Assembly (NCBI GenBank): GCA_028565635.1
Contig: JAOXYB010026179.1
Coordinates: 1 to 31,785 of the forward strand
Source: Phoronis ovalis
Lineage: Eukaryota > Phoronida > Phoronidae
Direction of reading: 5' to 3'
Length of the DNA: 31,785 bases
Under the pieces are notes generated by a model. That model was given only the letters and a program-made list of their open reading frames with translations. It searched no databases and had not been told where the DNA came from. The position numbers and the translations under genes were made by a program. Numbering within the stretch: position 1 is the first letter of the stretch; every line of letters begins with the position of its first letter. Shown here in pieces: positions 1-16,715 of the stretch.

Positions 1-364
1 AAAATGCGTTACCCAGAATACTTGTAGCCCATATATATGTGTGTGTGTGGGTGTGTCTATGTATTTGCATCATCATAAAGAGAGTGCCTTTTTTGATACT
101 TTTTATAGATAAAGTGAAAAATTGAACTGGTTTAATATTTGGATTTTAAAAGAAATAATGTTTAAGAACAGTGAGATAAAAAGCAATTTTTATTAAGTCC
201 ATAAATTCATACAAAATAACAAAAATTGATTCTTATTAATCACATGTATAGTAAATCATAACAAAAACATATTTAGTAACCAGGATTACTCTGTATACAG
301 TGTTAAGCCAGAAAAAAGTATTACATTAACAAATTGATTTTTTAAAGTTAGTTACTACTGGAAG
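1..364. other. Flank downstream of the phosphatase gene, with likely poly(A) signal
   Basis: No gene is seen. A short TA/GT-rich microsatellite lies near 31-57. On the minus strand an AATAAA hexamer (TTTATT at 189-194 on the plus strand) sits about 170 nt beyond the stop codon of the phosphatase gene at 365 and is the best candidate for its polyadenylation signal. The rest is AT-rich unique-looking sequence, probably 3' UTR and intergenic DNA. Confidence 0.5.
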
Positions 365-3300
365 TTAATTAATACTTTTAGGATTTTGCTTACGAGTCTC
401 AAACACAACACGTCCATTTCTATTTATATATGACACAGTAATAAAGTCACCCTCAATCACAAAACCAACAAATCCGGACTGGCTTACGCAGAAAAGGGAC
501 TGGCCTCCATTCCTAGGAGATCCACAACTCCGTAACTTAGATCCACTACCCGATATAACGTATTCCACAGGATCACCTGGTGCCACGATGTGTTCCAGAA
601 TGTGGTCATGGCCACAGATATATAACGCTACTTTATTCTGATCCATCAATGGCTTATAATTTTGAAACGTACCCCTCGTTTCGCTGGTACTACCATGGGT
701 CCCGGATGAAAACACAGGATGATGGCCAACAACAATTATCCAATCTCCTTCGGATGTTTCTAACTGAGTTCTGAACCAATTAGTTTGAACGTCATCTTGG
801 AAATTTCGATTAGTTTGTGTTTCAACCATAATAAAATGTACTTTTTGAGTACCAACCATGTGGTAGAAAGAATAAAACAAATTTGGAAAGAACCATATTC
901 CATCAAGCCCATCCAAGAGTACTTGATTTCCTGCACGATTATTGCGATGATCATGATTTCCGGCTATGACGTACCAGGTTTTCTGCAAAGAAGGTTGTGT
1001 GTAAACTCTTCTCCATGTTGCGTCTATTTGGCTATCAGTCGTACTGCGGATTCCGTTCTCATAAAAGTTGTCTCCAATAGCTAGAAGAAATTCAGAGTTG
1101 TTGTCTTCTGACCATTGTGCAATTCTGGAGGCTACCGCCCTTTGAGCAGAACCAGGCAATCCCCAGTCTCCAAGAGCTGTGAAAGCTAATCTTTCAACGG
1201 GTGGTACTGTGGTAGTAGTAGGTACTGTAGTGGTAGATGGGGTTGTAGTTGGTGCTGTAGTAGTAGTAGTAGCAGTAGTAGTAGGTACTGTAGTGGTAGA
1301 TGGGGTGGTAGTTGGTGCTGTAGTAGTAGTAGTAGCAGTAGTAGTAGGTACTGTAGTGGTAGATGGGGTTGTAGTTGGTGCTGTAGTAGTAGTAGTAGCA
1401 GTAGTAGTAGGTACTGTAGTGGTAGATGGGGTGGTAGTTGGTGCTGTAGTAGTAGTAGTAGCAGTAGTAGTAGGTACTGTAGTGGTAGATGGGGTTGTAG
1501 TTGGTGCTGTAGTAGTAGTAGTAGTAGTAGGTACTGTAGTGGTAGATGGGGTGGTAGTTGGTGCTGTAGTAGTAGTAGTAGTAGTAGTAGGTGTTGTAGT
1601 GGTAGGTGTGGTAGTCGGAGACGCGGTGGTAGTAGTAGTAGTAGTGATTACAGAAGATGTTGTGGGATTTGTTACAATTCTTTCAAAAAAATAAAGTGGT
1701 TGATATCTTCTTTCGCTTAAGGTGTAATAACCATTGGCATTTTGGCTCCAGGCAATGGCTTCCCGTAAAGGTTCTCTCACCTATAATCAATGATAAAACC
1801 AATATATTAAGCACTGAAGACCAAAAAATGTCTATGACTACGGCCAAATTATATGTACCAGATTCGACAGGACAACTGGTAATCAGGACCATTCAAAGAG
1901 ATAGCAATGTAATGGTTAAAAAAAAAAAATTAAATTCAGCTTTTGCAATAACCATACATACCTGTGGGACAACATCTGGAGCGCGGGATGTTATTGCGTC
2001 GACAACAGTTTCCCCAGGGTTAAGTTTCCAGTAATAATTTCTACCATGGTCAGTCATGAGTATTTCAGTACCATCACGTGATATATCAGCACCCCTAGGT
2101 GCATTATTTCTTCTAGACAGCACCGGCATATCACGGGGGTTGAGGAGCGTTTCTGCTTTCCCACTATTCCATCCAGATGAAGGAACCTGTTTGCATATTG
2201 AACTGAATTAAAAATACGTCACTCTTTTTCATCTTAATAACGTGATCGAAAAGATCTTTTATCATTAAAAAAATAATATTAAGCAAATTAAATAACGTCA
2301 CACATTTGTAGCCTGTAAAAACTGACGGTAAAAACTTTAAGAAATGTTCAGAATAACAATACCTCATAGACTCTTGGTCGGCGACCAGATCTAGCAATTT
2401 TAATAACATAAACGGTTCCCTTTTCATCAACCATGAGTGCTTCACAATCATCAGAATGGGGCCATTTTGCTCTCAGCACATCGGGCGTAACAGTTTGTGA
2501 GGACAGTTGAGACGGTTCCTTCACACGATATAAGGTCAGAACAGACCTCGATCCTCCATCATCATCGTCATCATCATCATCATCATCGTTGCTCACAGTT
2601 CCGGTATCAACTACATAGATATAGTCACTGCCACCCGGACCTTTGCCAACAGACAAGTCTTCCCAGTCCTATATATGAATTCAGTCAGGGTCAGATTATT
2701 TAGAATTAAAATTTTCACATTTATCCGAATTTTGAGTGTAATTGACACATTTGTAAATTAAACTCAGTGTTATGCAATATTTATTAAATAGAACAGCATT
2801 GAACTGCAACTGCAAAATATGTACATTTTACGAAACATCTTAGATTACGTTGCAACTATGAATAACACAATACTAAACTGAATCTTTCAAGGTAGCAATC
2901 ATTGGCAGTCATTTTAATTCACGGCAATATATTTTCGAGCTTGAATGCCTACTGCGAAAAATAACAAAAGGTAATTCCCCGTGAAAGAAAGGGAAACTAC
3001 AGTATACAAGATAAAATCTTACCCTGTTTCTAGCATTCCTTAATGTTAGCACGGCTACTCGTCTACCACTAACGGTAGAAAAGGCAATAATTCTAGCGTA
3101 GTCTCCCGAATCATTAATAACCCACAGTCGTGTCGGATGCTGCTGACTTGATCCTAAACCAGAGGCTTCCTTAACTGAACTCGTCCTCAGCTTAGTTGCC
3201 CTAATACCATTCTTAAACTGGGCATAACCTGCAAAATCGTACTAGTATATTGTTGTATACTGTTTTCATCGTTTATTCAGGTACGTGTGCAGTAACATGC

Positions 3301-3820
3301 CAAGAACTCGATGAGATTTCTGGAGACTTGAACAGCAATGCCGGAGACTTGAACAGCAAGTTGGAGTCTCCGGAAATCCTCCTGATGACAATTTTCGCGA
3401 GTTCGCATAAGAAAGAAATGCAGTTTTGAGATACTGACTTTTATCAGTATATGAGTGACTAAAAAATAACCCTACTTCTCATAAAAACATTAAAATCAAA
3501 AGGCACATTAGAAAAGCTTGCGATCTATTCATAAAACAATTTTGAAAAGCAATTGTTTCGCAATAATAAATTACATTAAATTTAATAAAAAACATACTAG
3601 AATGTTTTTTTAAAGATAAATATAACTTTTGATTGACACAGTAAAGTAGCAAGTACAATAATTATTGACACATCGTGAATCCCTAAAGTTGATCAAGACA
3701 GATGTAAATTAAATTATACTTCTTACCACAGGTATGTACTAGAATATAGTAAACGTACTAACCGTAGTTAGCACAAACCAGCAGAACCAGGCAGATAGTT
3801 GCGAGCCGCAAGAGTGTCAT
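365..3820 (-). CDS. Secreted beta-propeller / Thr-rich mucin linker / purple acid phosphatase fusion protein
   Basis: Five exons: 3820-3763, 3228-3023, 2668-2363, 2186-1962 and 1780-365, all with GT-AG junctions; the spliced frame is open for 736 aa. Residues 1 to about 22 (MTLLRLATICLVLLVCANYG) are a signal peptide. Residues 23 to about 300 look like a beta-propeller: LWVINDSGDYARIIAF followed by DWEDLSVG, YIYVVDTG and, later, REAIAW and GYYTLSE are blade-like motifs seen in secreted propellers. An Asp run (about residue 120) interrupts one blade. Residues about 304-459 are almost all Thr, Pro, Ala, Ser and Val, as in an O-glycosylated stalk. Residues 460-736 are a metallophosphatase of the ACP5 (tartrate-resistant acid phosphatase) type, with metal-ligand motifs GDWG (469), GDNFY (501), GNHD (539), GHHP (617) and GHDH (655), so it is probably an active phosphomonoesterase outside the cell. 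Introns 2-4 are all phase 0, and linker plus phosphatase share one exon. No GPI signal or C-terminal membrane segment is visible. The propeller's partner or substrate is unknown. Confidence 0.88.
1197..1640 (-). repeat. Coding minisatellite (63-bp unit, 126-bp higher-order unit) encoding the Thr-rich stalk
   Basis: Tandem 63-bp units encode 21 residues of the type TTTAPTTTPSTTTVPTTT plus ATT. Six main units follow one another; the two nearest the propeller side are shortened and lack the GCA interruption. Units alternate strictly between GGGGTTGTAG and GGGGTGGTAG (plus strand, near 1239, 1301, 1363, 1426, 1489, 1547), so the array grew as dimers of about 126 bp. All length changes are multiples of 3, keeping the phosphatase in frame. 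Confidence 0.9.
2559..2590 (-). repeat. GAT/GAC microsatellite encoding an Asp run in the propeller
   Basis: A trinucleotide repeat, written ATC/GTC on the plus strand, encodes about ten consecutive Asp residues after VDTGTVSN in exon 3. It lies between predicted strands and is probably an exposed acidic loop. Length is likely polymorphic. Confidence 0.85.
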
Positions 3821-5950
3821 GTTAAAATAAATGTGTAAAGAAGGGAGTACCTTAATTTATCCTGTTATCGAATCATCGTCATCATGCAACTGCTGTTAAT
3901 TATGCAAACTAAATGCATTTTTTTCTTCTTGCTATTTATCGGGAACAATCAATCTCCTAGGTGTTCTGAAATGGTCCAGTAAATGCAACAACTTTGGTAC
4001 TACCTTGTTCCCTGCGATTCTGTGGCAATCCATCGGTCAAAAGTTGACATGGAAACTAAAATGGGCTAAATACCGGGGCTACATACACCACGTGAAGTAG
4101 GAGTGTTAAAAAGTTGGTGGTACAGTATCTTACGGGATGTTGGTGGTGACGTATTTAAATTTTGGTACTATTAAGCTGCCGATCTGTAACGTCGCCAAAA
4201 GAAAAACTAGTAATAAATTAATCCACTCGGTACCACTGTACACATGCTAGGGTATTCATGCAATAGATAATATACAGTAAATAATAGTTTGTAGGGCATA
4301 TCAGTGTATTACTACAATACAACCTTTAGTGCACTGAAAAATTATGCGGATGACGTCTACTATACGCCCTAATTATAAATGCTGATGAATGTCCAATCAA
4401 TTCAGGTAGAATTACAATAAACACAAGTGCACTTAAACTAAGTCAAGATCCAAACAAAAATCGTCAGTAGAATTTTTCCGCGTTATAGGTCAGTAGTTTA
4501 CTTAACATACAGTTGTGTTTTGTCCAACATCAAAACCTTGGGATTAATTTAAAAAAATTGGCATGTTGACAAAATTATATATGAGTATTTATTTACCAGA
4601 TTACTTTGACTACTTTATTAATTATAATTTGGGAAAACAAATGTGTTCTAAGTATAAAAGCTGACATTAGAATATTTGAGAGACCTATGGAAATTACTTT
4701 TACTTTGATTTATGAAATAATAAATATAACAACCATTGGTCATTCAAATGCTGTTTTTATCTGTTTCAGTTAGACTCTCATTTCTATGCAATAGTGCTTT
4801 CGTATGCTTTTTGTATTTTACAAACAGGTAGCCTGATGATGCCAAGAATTGTATTCAATATTTTTAGTACTCATATATATTTTGTTGTTTATATAATAAA
4901 AATGAAATGGAAAAATTATATTTTTCTATAGTTATTGTGTTTAATTGGATGTTTCACTATTTGGTGCTGAAACAAAAACTAAATTGATTAAAATGTGTGT
5001 TTTATAACAACATAACTAAATATATATCCGCTGCATTTAAAAAAAATATTTTTATTATTATTATTATAGAAACTCATGTTGGTCTTGCTATCTCGGCATG
5101 TTATTCGATTTCATAAAACAAATATTTTCATACAGTATTTGATTCATCTTTCAAGGAAAATTGTAACTTTTTTGTATGCAATGTTATCAATTGGAGGCAA
5201 TTTTGTGCCTGATCCATGTTAAACTTTAGTTAAACTATTTTTATAGTATTTCTTTGATATATTCATATATTTCCTTCTCTAATTCGAATATACGTTTGTA
5301 TCATAACTTTAATTTCATGTATGTATATACCTATCGCAAAACCTATTCATCCTGCAATGTATGGTTAAAAAAAAGTTTGCAATAGTTTTGAGAAAACAAA
5401 GTGTGCTGCACCTGTACCAATGTGAAAAGCATATATCCGTATCTTATAAGAATCTATACATTTCAAAGGATTTCAATACTAGAATGAAAAGAAACTTAAT
5501 CCCAAAGATCTTGGAAATCCTTGTATTCCATCGAAAATTCCCACAGTATAAACTAAAGATTTAGATTTCAGAAATGAAAAAAAATTAAAAACGTGTCAGA
5601 CCATGAGTTTTTTAGCTCCACCTGGCGACACACTTAAAAGTAGTGGTTGGTTTCTGAAATCCAATAGGTGGCGTTCAATTTTTGAAACCAAAACGTTCTG
5701 ACTGGATTCACATGTGAGTTCTTCCACGGCCTGAAACACAGATCACTATGATGTATGCGTAAACATTAACATTTAACTAATATTACAAATTTTAAAAACA
5801 GTTGGTATATAGTGAGAATATTTTCAAATTTTAGTCCAGGAAAAGGATAAGTTTTTTTTAGTACATTTTCAGTCCATCTAACTCAGGTTCTTTCATCTAA
5901 TTTGTTGGGAGAAATCGTAATTTTTGGTTTGAATCAAGAAGAGATGCGGT
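3821..5950. other. Intergenic, AT-rich, no gene recognised
   Basis: Upstream of the phosphatase gene. The only longer frame (5361-5564) has no recognisable domain, no splice partner and low-complexity AT-driven composition, so it is not called. Around 5590-5710 is a more GC-rich patch with CCACCTGGCGACACAC and AGGTGGCGTTCAATTTTT that resembles the remains of a dispersed repeat; a related string, ATTGAACGCCATCT, occurs at about 25140 inside an ERO1 intron. Confidence 0.5.
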
Positions 5951-6082
5951 TTTGCAATACAAAGTTTTTCACAAAAAATGCTAGAACTGTACGTTGGGCT
6001 ACAGTTTGAAAAACAGGTCCTCTCCAGATGTCGCTGCACAGTGTTACATGGGTTTTTGTGCAGTATGCATATGAGTTACTGA

Positions 6083-6136
6083 CTTGCAGCTGAGACTAAT
6101 ATAACTATTATTAGTTATGTTAGTCTCAGCTTGCAG
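6083..6136. repeat. 19-bp stem hairpin flanked by CTTGCAG direct repeats
   Basis: Arms 6089-6107 and 6112-6130 pair over 19 positions with a single G-U type mismatch and a 4-nt loop. The direct repeat CTTGCAG flanks it at 6083-6089 and 6130-6136, which could be a 7-bp target-site duplication around a 40-bp palindromic insertion. Confidence 0.75.
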
Positions 6137-6460
6137 TGCCCAGGTAAAGAACCCTTTATTTCCCAATTTCGTCCAATTATCCGAGATGCAGCTTTAGAAG
6201 GGGTCCTACCCAAAAATTGTCTGGTACGTGGTTTAGTATTAAGCCTTGCAAAGCGGTGTTATCCGTGGATGCTATTGAATCTATTTTAAAATTAAATTAA
6301 AAACATATTAATGATCTATGCATTTCTTTTTAATGAACGTCATAATAAAAAACATACATTCGCCCAGAGCAATCTCGTATCTTTTCAAATGAACATTTAA
6401 CTTCGGGCTCTTCTGGCTACCCGTTTAGCTGTGATGGCGACATCTGGCAAGAATAATGTT

Positions 6461-6490
6461 AACTTCCGAATGTTTTAACATTCGGAAGTT
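6461..6490. repeat. Perfect 30-bp palindrome
   Basis: AACTTCCGAATGTT, two bases TT, then AACATTCGGAAGTT: 14-bp perfect arms. It sits inside the right arm of the larger inverted repeat and has no counterpart in the left arm. Confidence 0.9.
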
Positions 6491-6550
6491 TAAAAACTGT
6501 CGCCCAATAGTTTTAGCATTTTTTGTGAGCAATTGTGTATTGTAATAATT

Positions 6551-7420
6551 CGAAATGTACTATTTCATGTAAGGCCATCATCCTGTTTTCACTTTGTACT
6601 TGTTAACATATTTAGTTTTATCTTAAATTATCGCAAAAATTCGATTCTTAATAAATTATGGAACAAACAGTAGCTGTAACCATCTTCGAAATATAGCTTG
6701 GTGAAAATTGAAAGAAAAAGAAGACATAAAGCGTACAAGGCTCGTTCTCTTATAGGAGCAACCAAATAATAAGAATTTCTCAAAAGTCATCAACACTGCC
6801 ACAGTATGGTCACTAGACTATTTAGCAGAACTAACCTTTTTTTTGTCTCTGGTTTAGTTTTTTTTCGAGTTAGTGATACGTTCCGGGATTGTGTCTGTTA
6901 ATTTCCGGGGATATAGTAGTTACTGTTATCCGGGATAACACCCTGTCTGGGTTAGTAGCTTAACACACTCGCGCAGACCTCCACACTTAATTCCTCAAAC
7001 TTTTTCATTGCATTTTGACTGGGTTTTTTTCCAGTCATAAGCATGAACACATATATTTATCAGATGGTCACGTGATTCCTATAGTACATTTTTAATATAA
7101 CTCACCTAACACAGGTTCTTTTGCGGTTCTTTTTGCTATATGTAAAGTATTATGATCATAATTTAGAAGTTTTTATTATTTTATGTCCTGTGCTGTACAT
7201 GTTTCTCTTTGTGTAATGTTCACGATTTGACCCAGAATATTTGGGGCGTTTCATGATAATTTATTAAATTGACAATGTGCGATCCAAATATCATTTTGAT
7301 ACGGCCTAGTAAATTTCTTTAATAGCATACAATAAAATAGTTTAAAATAGGTAACAAATATTTGTTTTCGTTAGTTTAAAATTTGCCACCTTCACTCTAG
7401 GTATATATAACACAGTAACT
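6551..7420. other. Intergenic upstream region of the small secreted protein gene
   Basis: AT-rich, no gene seen. Just before the start codon lie CACTCTAG and TATATATAA (7393-7410). The TATA-like string is only about 10-20 nt from the ATG, too near for a TATA box whose transcript would include that ATG, and CCTTCACTCTAG followed by GT reads equally well as a splice acceptor, so a 5' UTR intron is possible. Confidence 0.45.
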
Positions 7421-8698
7421 ATGCTTTTCAGTGCTTTCTTTGCAATTATTTTCCTCACTGTAGTGCAGGGAAATGATTTTGAGGACACTCCATTTTGTCC
7501 TTGTCCAGTAGTGACTGAACCAGGTGGTAACCAGATTGGAGAACTGCCGTGTGACACCTGCTTTACATTGTACACGGACCCAGAACTTTGGTTATTTGTT
7601 GAAAGTGAAAACAGAACTTACATAAAAATTGTTTCGCCCGCGGTAAGTATTATTATAACCAAAAAGATTGTGATAATCATACGCACGGTACCTTGATGAC
7701 CGACCGCAAAGTGTTAAAATTGTTTTTAACTTGTTCTTACATTTGAAAGTTTCATTGAGAGGAAAACATTTTATTAAAAAATTGCTGCTTGCAAAGTAAA
7801 TATATTGAAAAATAGAATCCATAACAAATAGGATTTGTAATTTGTAACATACAATGTGTTCTTTCTACTATGCAACTAAGTTATTTAGATACAATAACTA
7901 GTTTAAGTAGATGGAAAAATACTAGCAAATATCGTATATTTAATAGGTAACGTACAAGTTTGCATTATTTTGTAAATGTTACTTTGCTAAAATTGACCAC
8001 CTGACGAGACACGCAATCAACTGTTTTATTTTTTTATTTACTACGTATATAGCACTGGAGGACGCTAAATGGTCAGTGTTATGAATTTTTAATTTTTTCA
8101 TAGACTGGTGGAGGGCCAGCATTTATTTCAGCTGCATGTGCAGAGCAATCTTGTTCCACTGAAACCCAACCGGAATTACAGTTCCAAGTAGGAGGTAATT
8201 GTTCTTAGTGTAAACAGGAATTTTAAGAAAAAAAAGTCCTAGTAATAACAAGCAGGACCATTTAATAATCATTCTTGTTAATTTGATAGTTCCATCGACA
8301 TAACTTTAATTGTTGACCAAAATGGTCTACAAATATTTTTGTCGTGTTAGAAATAATTGGAATTGTCAGTGTGTTTCATGTTTCCTGTTCTTGGCAACAT
8401 AACAACAATTAAACAACACTATGATTTTTTACTATTTATAATTTTTCTTCCAGATCCCTTTAAATTTTGTTGCGACTCGGGAATCAGAAATGCTAAACAA
8501 AACCCAAACATCAACTGTGCAAACGCAGCGACCGCCAAAAATCTTGGAGGAAAATGCAAAACAAAATTCATTACCTGTTGCGATTGTTGCAAAGCGGGAC
8601 AACAAAATGTGGCAGGTCGAACTTGTGCAAATAGAGCTAACACTTTGGCTGGGGATTGTAAGAGAGCCTTCTTAGAGTGTTGTGTTGACAATCCATAA
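7421..8698 (+). CDS. Small secreted Cys-rich protein with two tandem anaphylatoxin-like modules
   Basis: Three exons: 7421-7642, 8104-8194 and 8454-8698, joined in frame at GT-AG junctions for 185 aa. The first ATG is followed by a clear signal peptide (MLFSAFFAIIFLTVVQG). A linker follows with FCPCPV and a Gly-rich segment, and exon 2 adds two Cys. Exon 3 is almost entirely the Cys module: CC-x14-C-x12-C-x6-CC, one residue, then CC-x11-C-x10-C-x6-CC, ending four residues after the last CC. This double-Cys layout with a basic or aromatic stretch before the closing CC (KTKFIT, KRAFLE) is that of the anaphylatoxin-like (ANATO) fold of complement C3/C4/C5 and fibulin N-termini. I infer an extracellular matrix or immune-type secreted protein. 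I do not recognise a named orthologue. One N-glycosylation sequon (NRT) lies in exon 1. Confidence 0.8.
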
Positions 8699-10480
8699 AA
8701 GCCGAAGTAACAGACAATTTAAAAAACGAAATATCATACAAAGTTAGTAAACCATTAACAATACGTAATTATGGTTCTGTTATACATGTAGTCGGGTATC
8801 ATGATCAACCTACTGGTGATGTGTCATCTGTGTAGTTGTAATTCGGGAGGGACGCACAAGGTTAACATGTGTGCACCAGTGTATTAATCATAATTAATGT
8901 GAAGTTGTATACTTATCTCATTTAACCCGAGTGAACAATTCTCCAACTATATAACTCTTGCACTTTCAGTTACTGTAAACAGATCTTGCATAGATATAGA
9001 TTTCTTCTAGAAGTATCCCAGAATGCAATGACCTGATTATCCGTCTTATTATACTAGTCTAGATAACAATTGCCACATATATCTTCCCTGGTGTGCAGTA
9101 CTTGGATTATTGAAGTTTAACATAATAATATAAAATCGAGGGACAGAATCAGATACAGAATATCAAGTTTAGTTAAAATTTGTGTTGTATATAACTGATC
9201 ATAATTTGTTCTCTAGGAACTTATTATTAGATAAAATTGATAGTTGAATATGTTCCGCTGTCCTTTGTGCAAAATTTCTTGCAAAATGATTAAACAAAAT
9301 TTTCTCAGGAATCTATAGGCCTACGTATGTTTCCCAAGAAAACAACATCCAAAATATGACGTCATTGCCACCACTATTCAGTTCTTGCTTTTTAATAATA
9401 AGCCGGTTTGTTCTTATCGGGAAATTTAATCCAGTTACGATTTCAGATTAATATCTCTCAAGCCTAGAATTGACCTTTTTGGCCCGTATTTTTGTTACGG
9501 CTTACTTTAGTCCACCTGGTGGGATTATTGGAAATCGCTTATAAGAAAATCACAGCTTCACCCTACGCATTTTAAACTAGAAATTCTGATTTCGTTTTTG
9601 TGCAAAACCAGTTTGTAATTTTAGTTTGTGTAAAATCACCCCTTTTTAAATTGCAACAATAGCCACGATATGCTTAGAAAAGGAATAAAAAAATACACAC
9701 TGTTAGTAGACTAAAACCCTAAATTTTTGTTTACCTTCTTTTAATAATTTGCTTAAATGTCAGACAAAATATTATGGATTTCCAATATTGAGAACAGTAA
9801 ATTTAAGATTAATTTGCGCCTAGCTGAAACCACAAATCAAGAACTGAATAGGACATGTCATCCAGATATAATAAACGAACAATAGCAACTTGGGTGTTGT
9901 ACAATCATGATGTCCTCTGTTATATTTTGGTGTAATATGGAATTATTGGCCTGTTACTTTCTGTTACTAAAATTTGTTATGTATCTATGCACATGAATAA
10001 AAGATATGCATATTGAATGTTACTTTGCTATATCCTCCCATGTATTTACTATTTTCCCCTTTTGTGAGTTTGGTCAAAGACAATTATGCATTTTTTTTTT
10101 GTAAAAATCTGAATACAAAATACTGTATGCTTATTGAACATAACTTTGCTAAATCCTGATCTGTATTTACTATGTTCCTCTGACAATTATAGATTTTTTT
10201 TTTTTGTAAAAATCTGTTTTAATAATATCTGCTAGTTCAATATACAGTTCCTGTCTTTTTTTAAAAATATCATTCACATCATGATGAAAAAATAAATGTC
10301 CTTAATCAGCTACATTTCATTACTATGACTGACAAGCACTATATAACAAACAAACATGTAAGAAATGTATCAGAAATGTATTCTTTTTTTCTCTCATTGC
10401 GTTAATGTTCGTTTCTTGGCCTTTGCACTGGGGTAACAGCTAGAAAAAGATAACATTTGGTAATGCAACAAATCATTCTT
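8699..10480. other. Intergenic between convergent genes, no gene recognised
   Basis: Lies downstream of both the small secreted gene (plus) and NDUFAF7 (minus). AT-rich with no frame showing domains or splice partners. The only structure noted is the local duplication at 10008-10216. Confidence 0.5.
10008..10216. repeat. Two-copy local tandem duplication, about 120-bp period
   Basis: Copy 1 at about 10008-10111 and copy 2 at about 10127-10216 share TATTGAA, ACTTTGCTA, ATCCT, TGTATTTACTAT, GACAATTAT and a poly-T run followed by GTAAAAATCTG. Copy 2 is shorter by internal deletion. It lies within a few hundred bases downstream of the NDUFAF7 stop and may be in its 3' UTR. Confidence 0.75.
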
Positions 10481-16132
<5,652 letters not shown>

Positions 16133-16277
16133 AGAAGAGACCAGAATCCTACCTGAAACACGAAAGACACTACACACATATCATCATCATCATTATTATA
16201 TAAATGTTTCTACCAACAAATCTGAAACACCAGACGCTCCTAACAAAAACTCTACAATTAGGGATACCCCCAAGGTA

Positions 16278-16475
16278 CAATGCTCGCACTTAAAAATTGG
16301 CAATGTTCGCTGATCGCACTTAACAATAAAAATTAACAACCAAAAAAAAAAATAGTTATCACAATTAGTAAACGAAGCAAAAAAAAATGGTTGCCAAAGA
16401 CAATGCTCACTCTCGCACTTAACAGACCAAGGCAATGCTCGCTGCTTGGACGTAACAGACCCCAATGCTGGTTGC
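16278..16475. repeat. Degenerate tandem repeat, CAATGCTCGC...CGCACTTAACAGACC
   Basis: CAATGCT/CAATGTT cores recur at 16278, 16301, 16401, 16432 and 16463, several followed by TCGCACTTAA and AACAGACC. An A-rich stretch separates the first two from the rest. The array lies about 150-340 bp upstream of the NDUFAF7 start codon. A CAT/ATT microsatellite (about 16180-16200) lies between. Confidence 0.7.
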
Positions 16476-16715
16476 TCACGATACCCACCCTATAGCCCTC
16501 TATTTATATTATTGTGCTCCCTGCATGTTATGCATACTGTCACTAGCACAGCATGGGACTTTTACTAGCATCGTGGAGCATATATATCAGAAATGTGTAT
16601 GCATGGAACATTAGTGTCTATACCCAGCAGGCCAGTTTATGTACAGATTAATACACCATGGACCATGGTGATGTTTTTTTCACTACCCCCGGCTGTTAGA
16701 AATCAGTTCTGTGTA

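Larger units (their letters stand above)
5951..6550. repeat. Imperfect large inverted repeat (old foldback or MITE-like element)
   Basis: The stretch 5951-6040 matches the reverse complement of about 6430-6550. Shared blocks in the same order are CAATACA, TCACAAAAAATGCTA (15 nt exact), AACT, TTGGGC, ACAGTTT and CCAGATGTCGC, then CACAG. The right arm carries about 40 extra bases, including a 30-bp palindrome. The loop holds another hairpin at 6083-6136. This is the structure of a decayed foldback element. No coding capacity is seen. Confidence 0.7.

Noticed and set aside
580-1084. Short plus- and minus-strand frames within the phosphatase exon
   Set aside because: They are other-frame shadows of a domain with all metallophosphatase motifs.
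1179-1694. Plus-strand open frame of almost pure Val/Gly
   Set aside because: It is the antisense of the Thr-rich minisatellite; the repeat lacks stops in this frame. The minus strand gives the continuous propeller-stalk-phosphatase protein.
5361-5564. 67-codon plus-strand frame
   Set aside because: No domain, signal peptide, splice partner or repeat support; a chance frame in AT-rich DNA.
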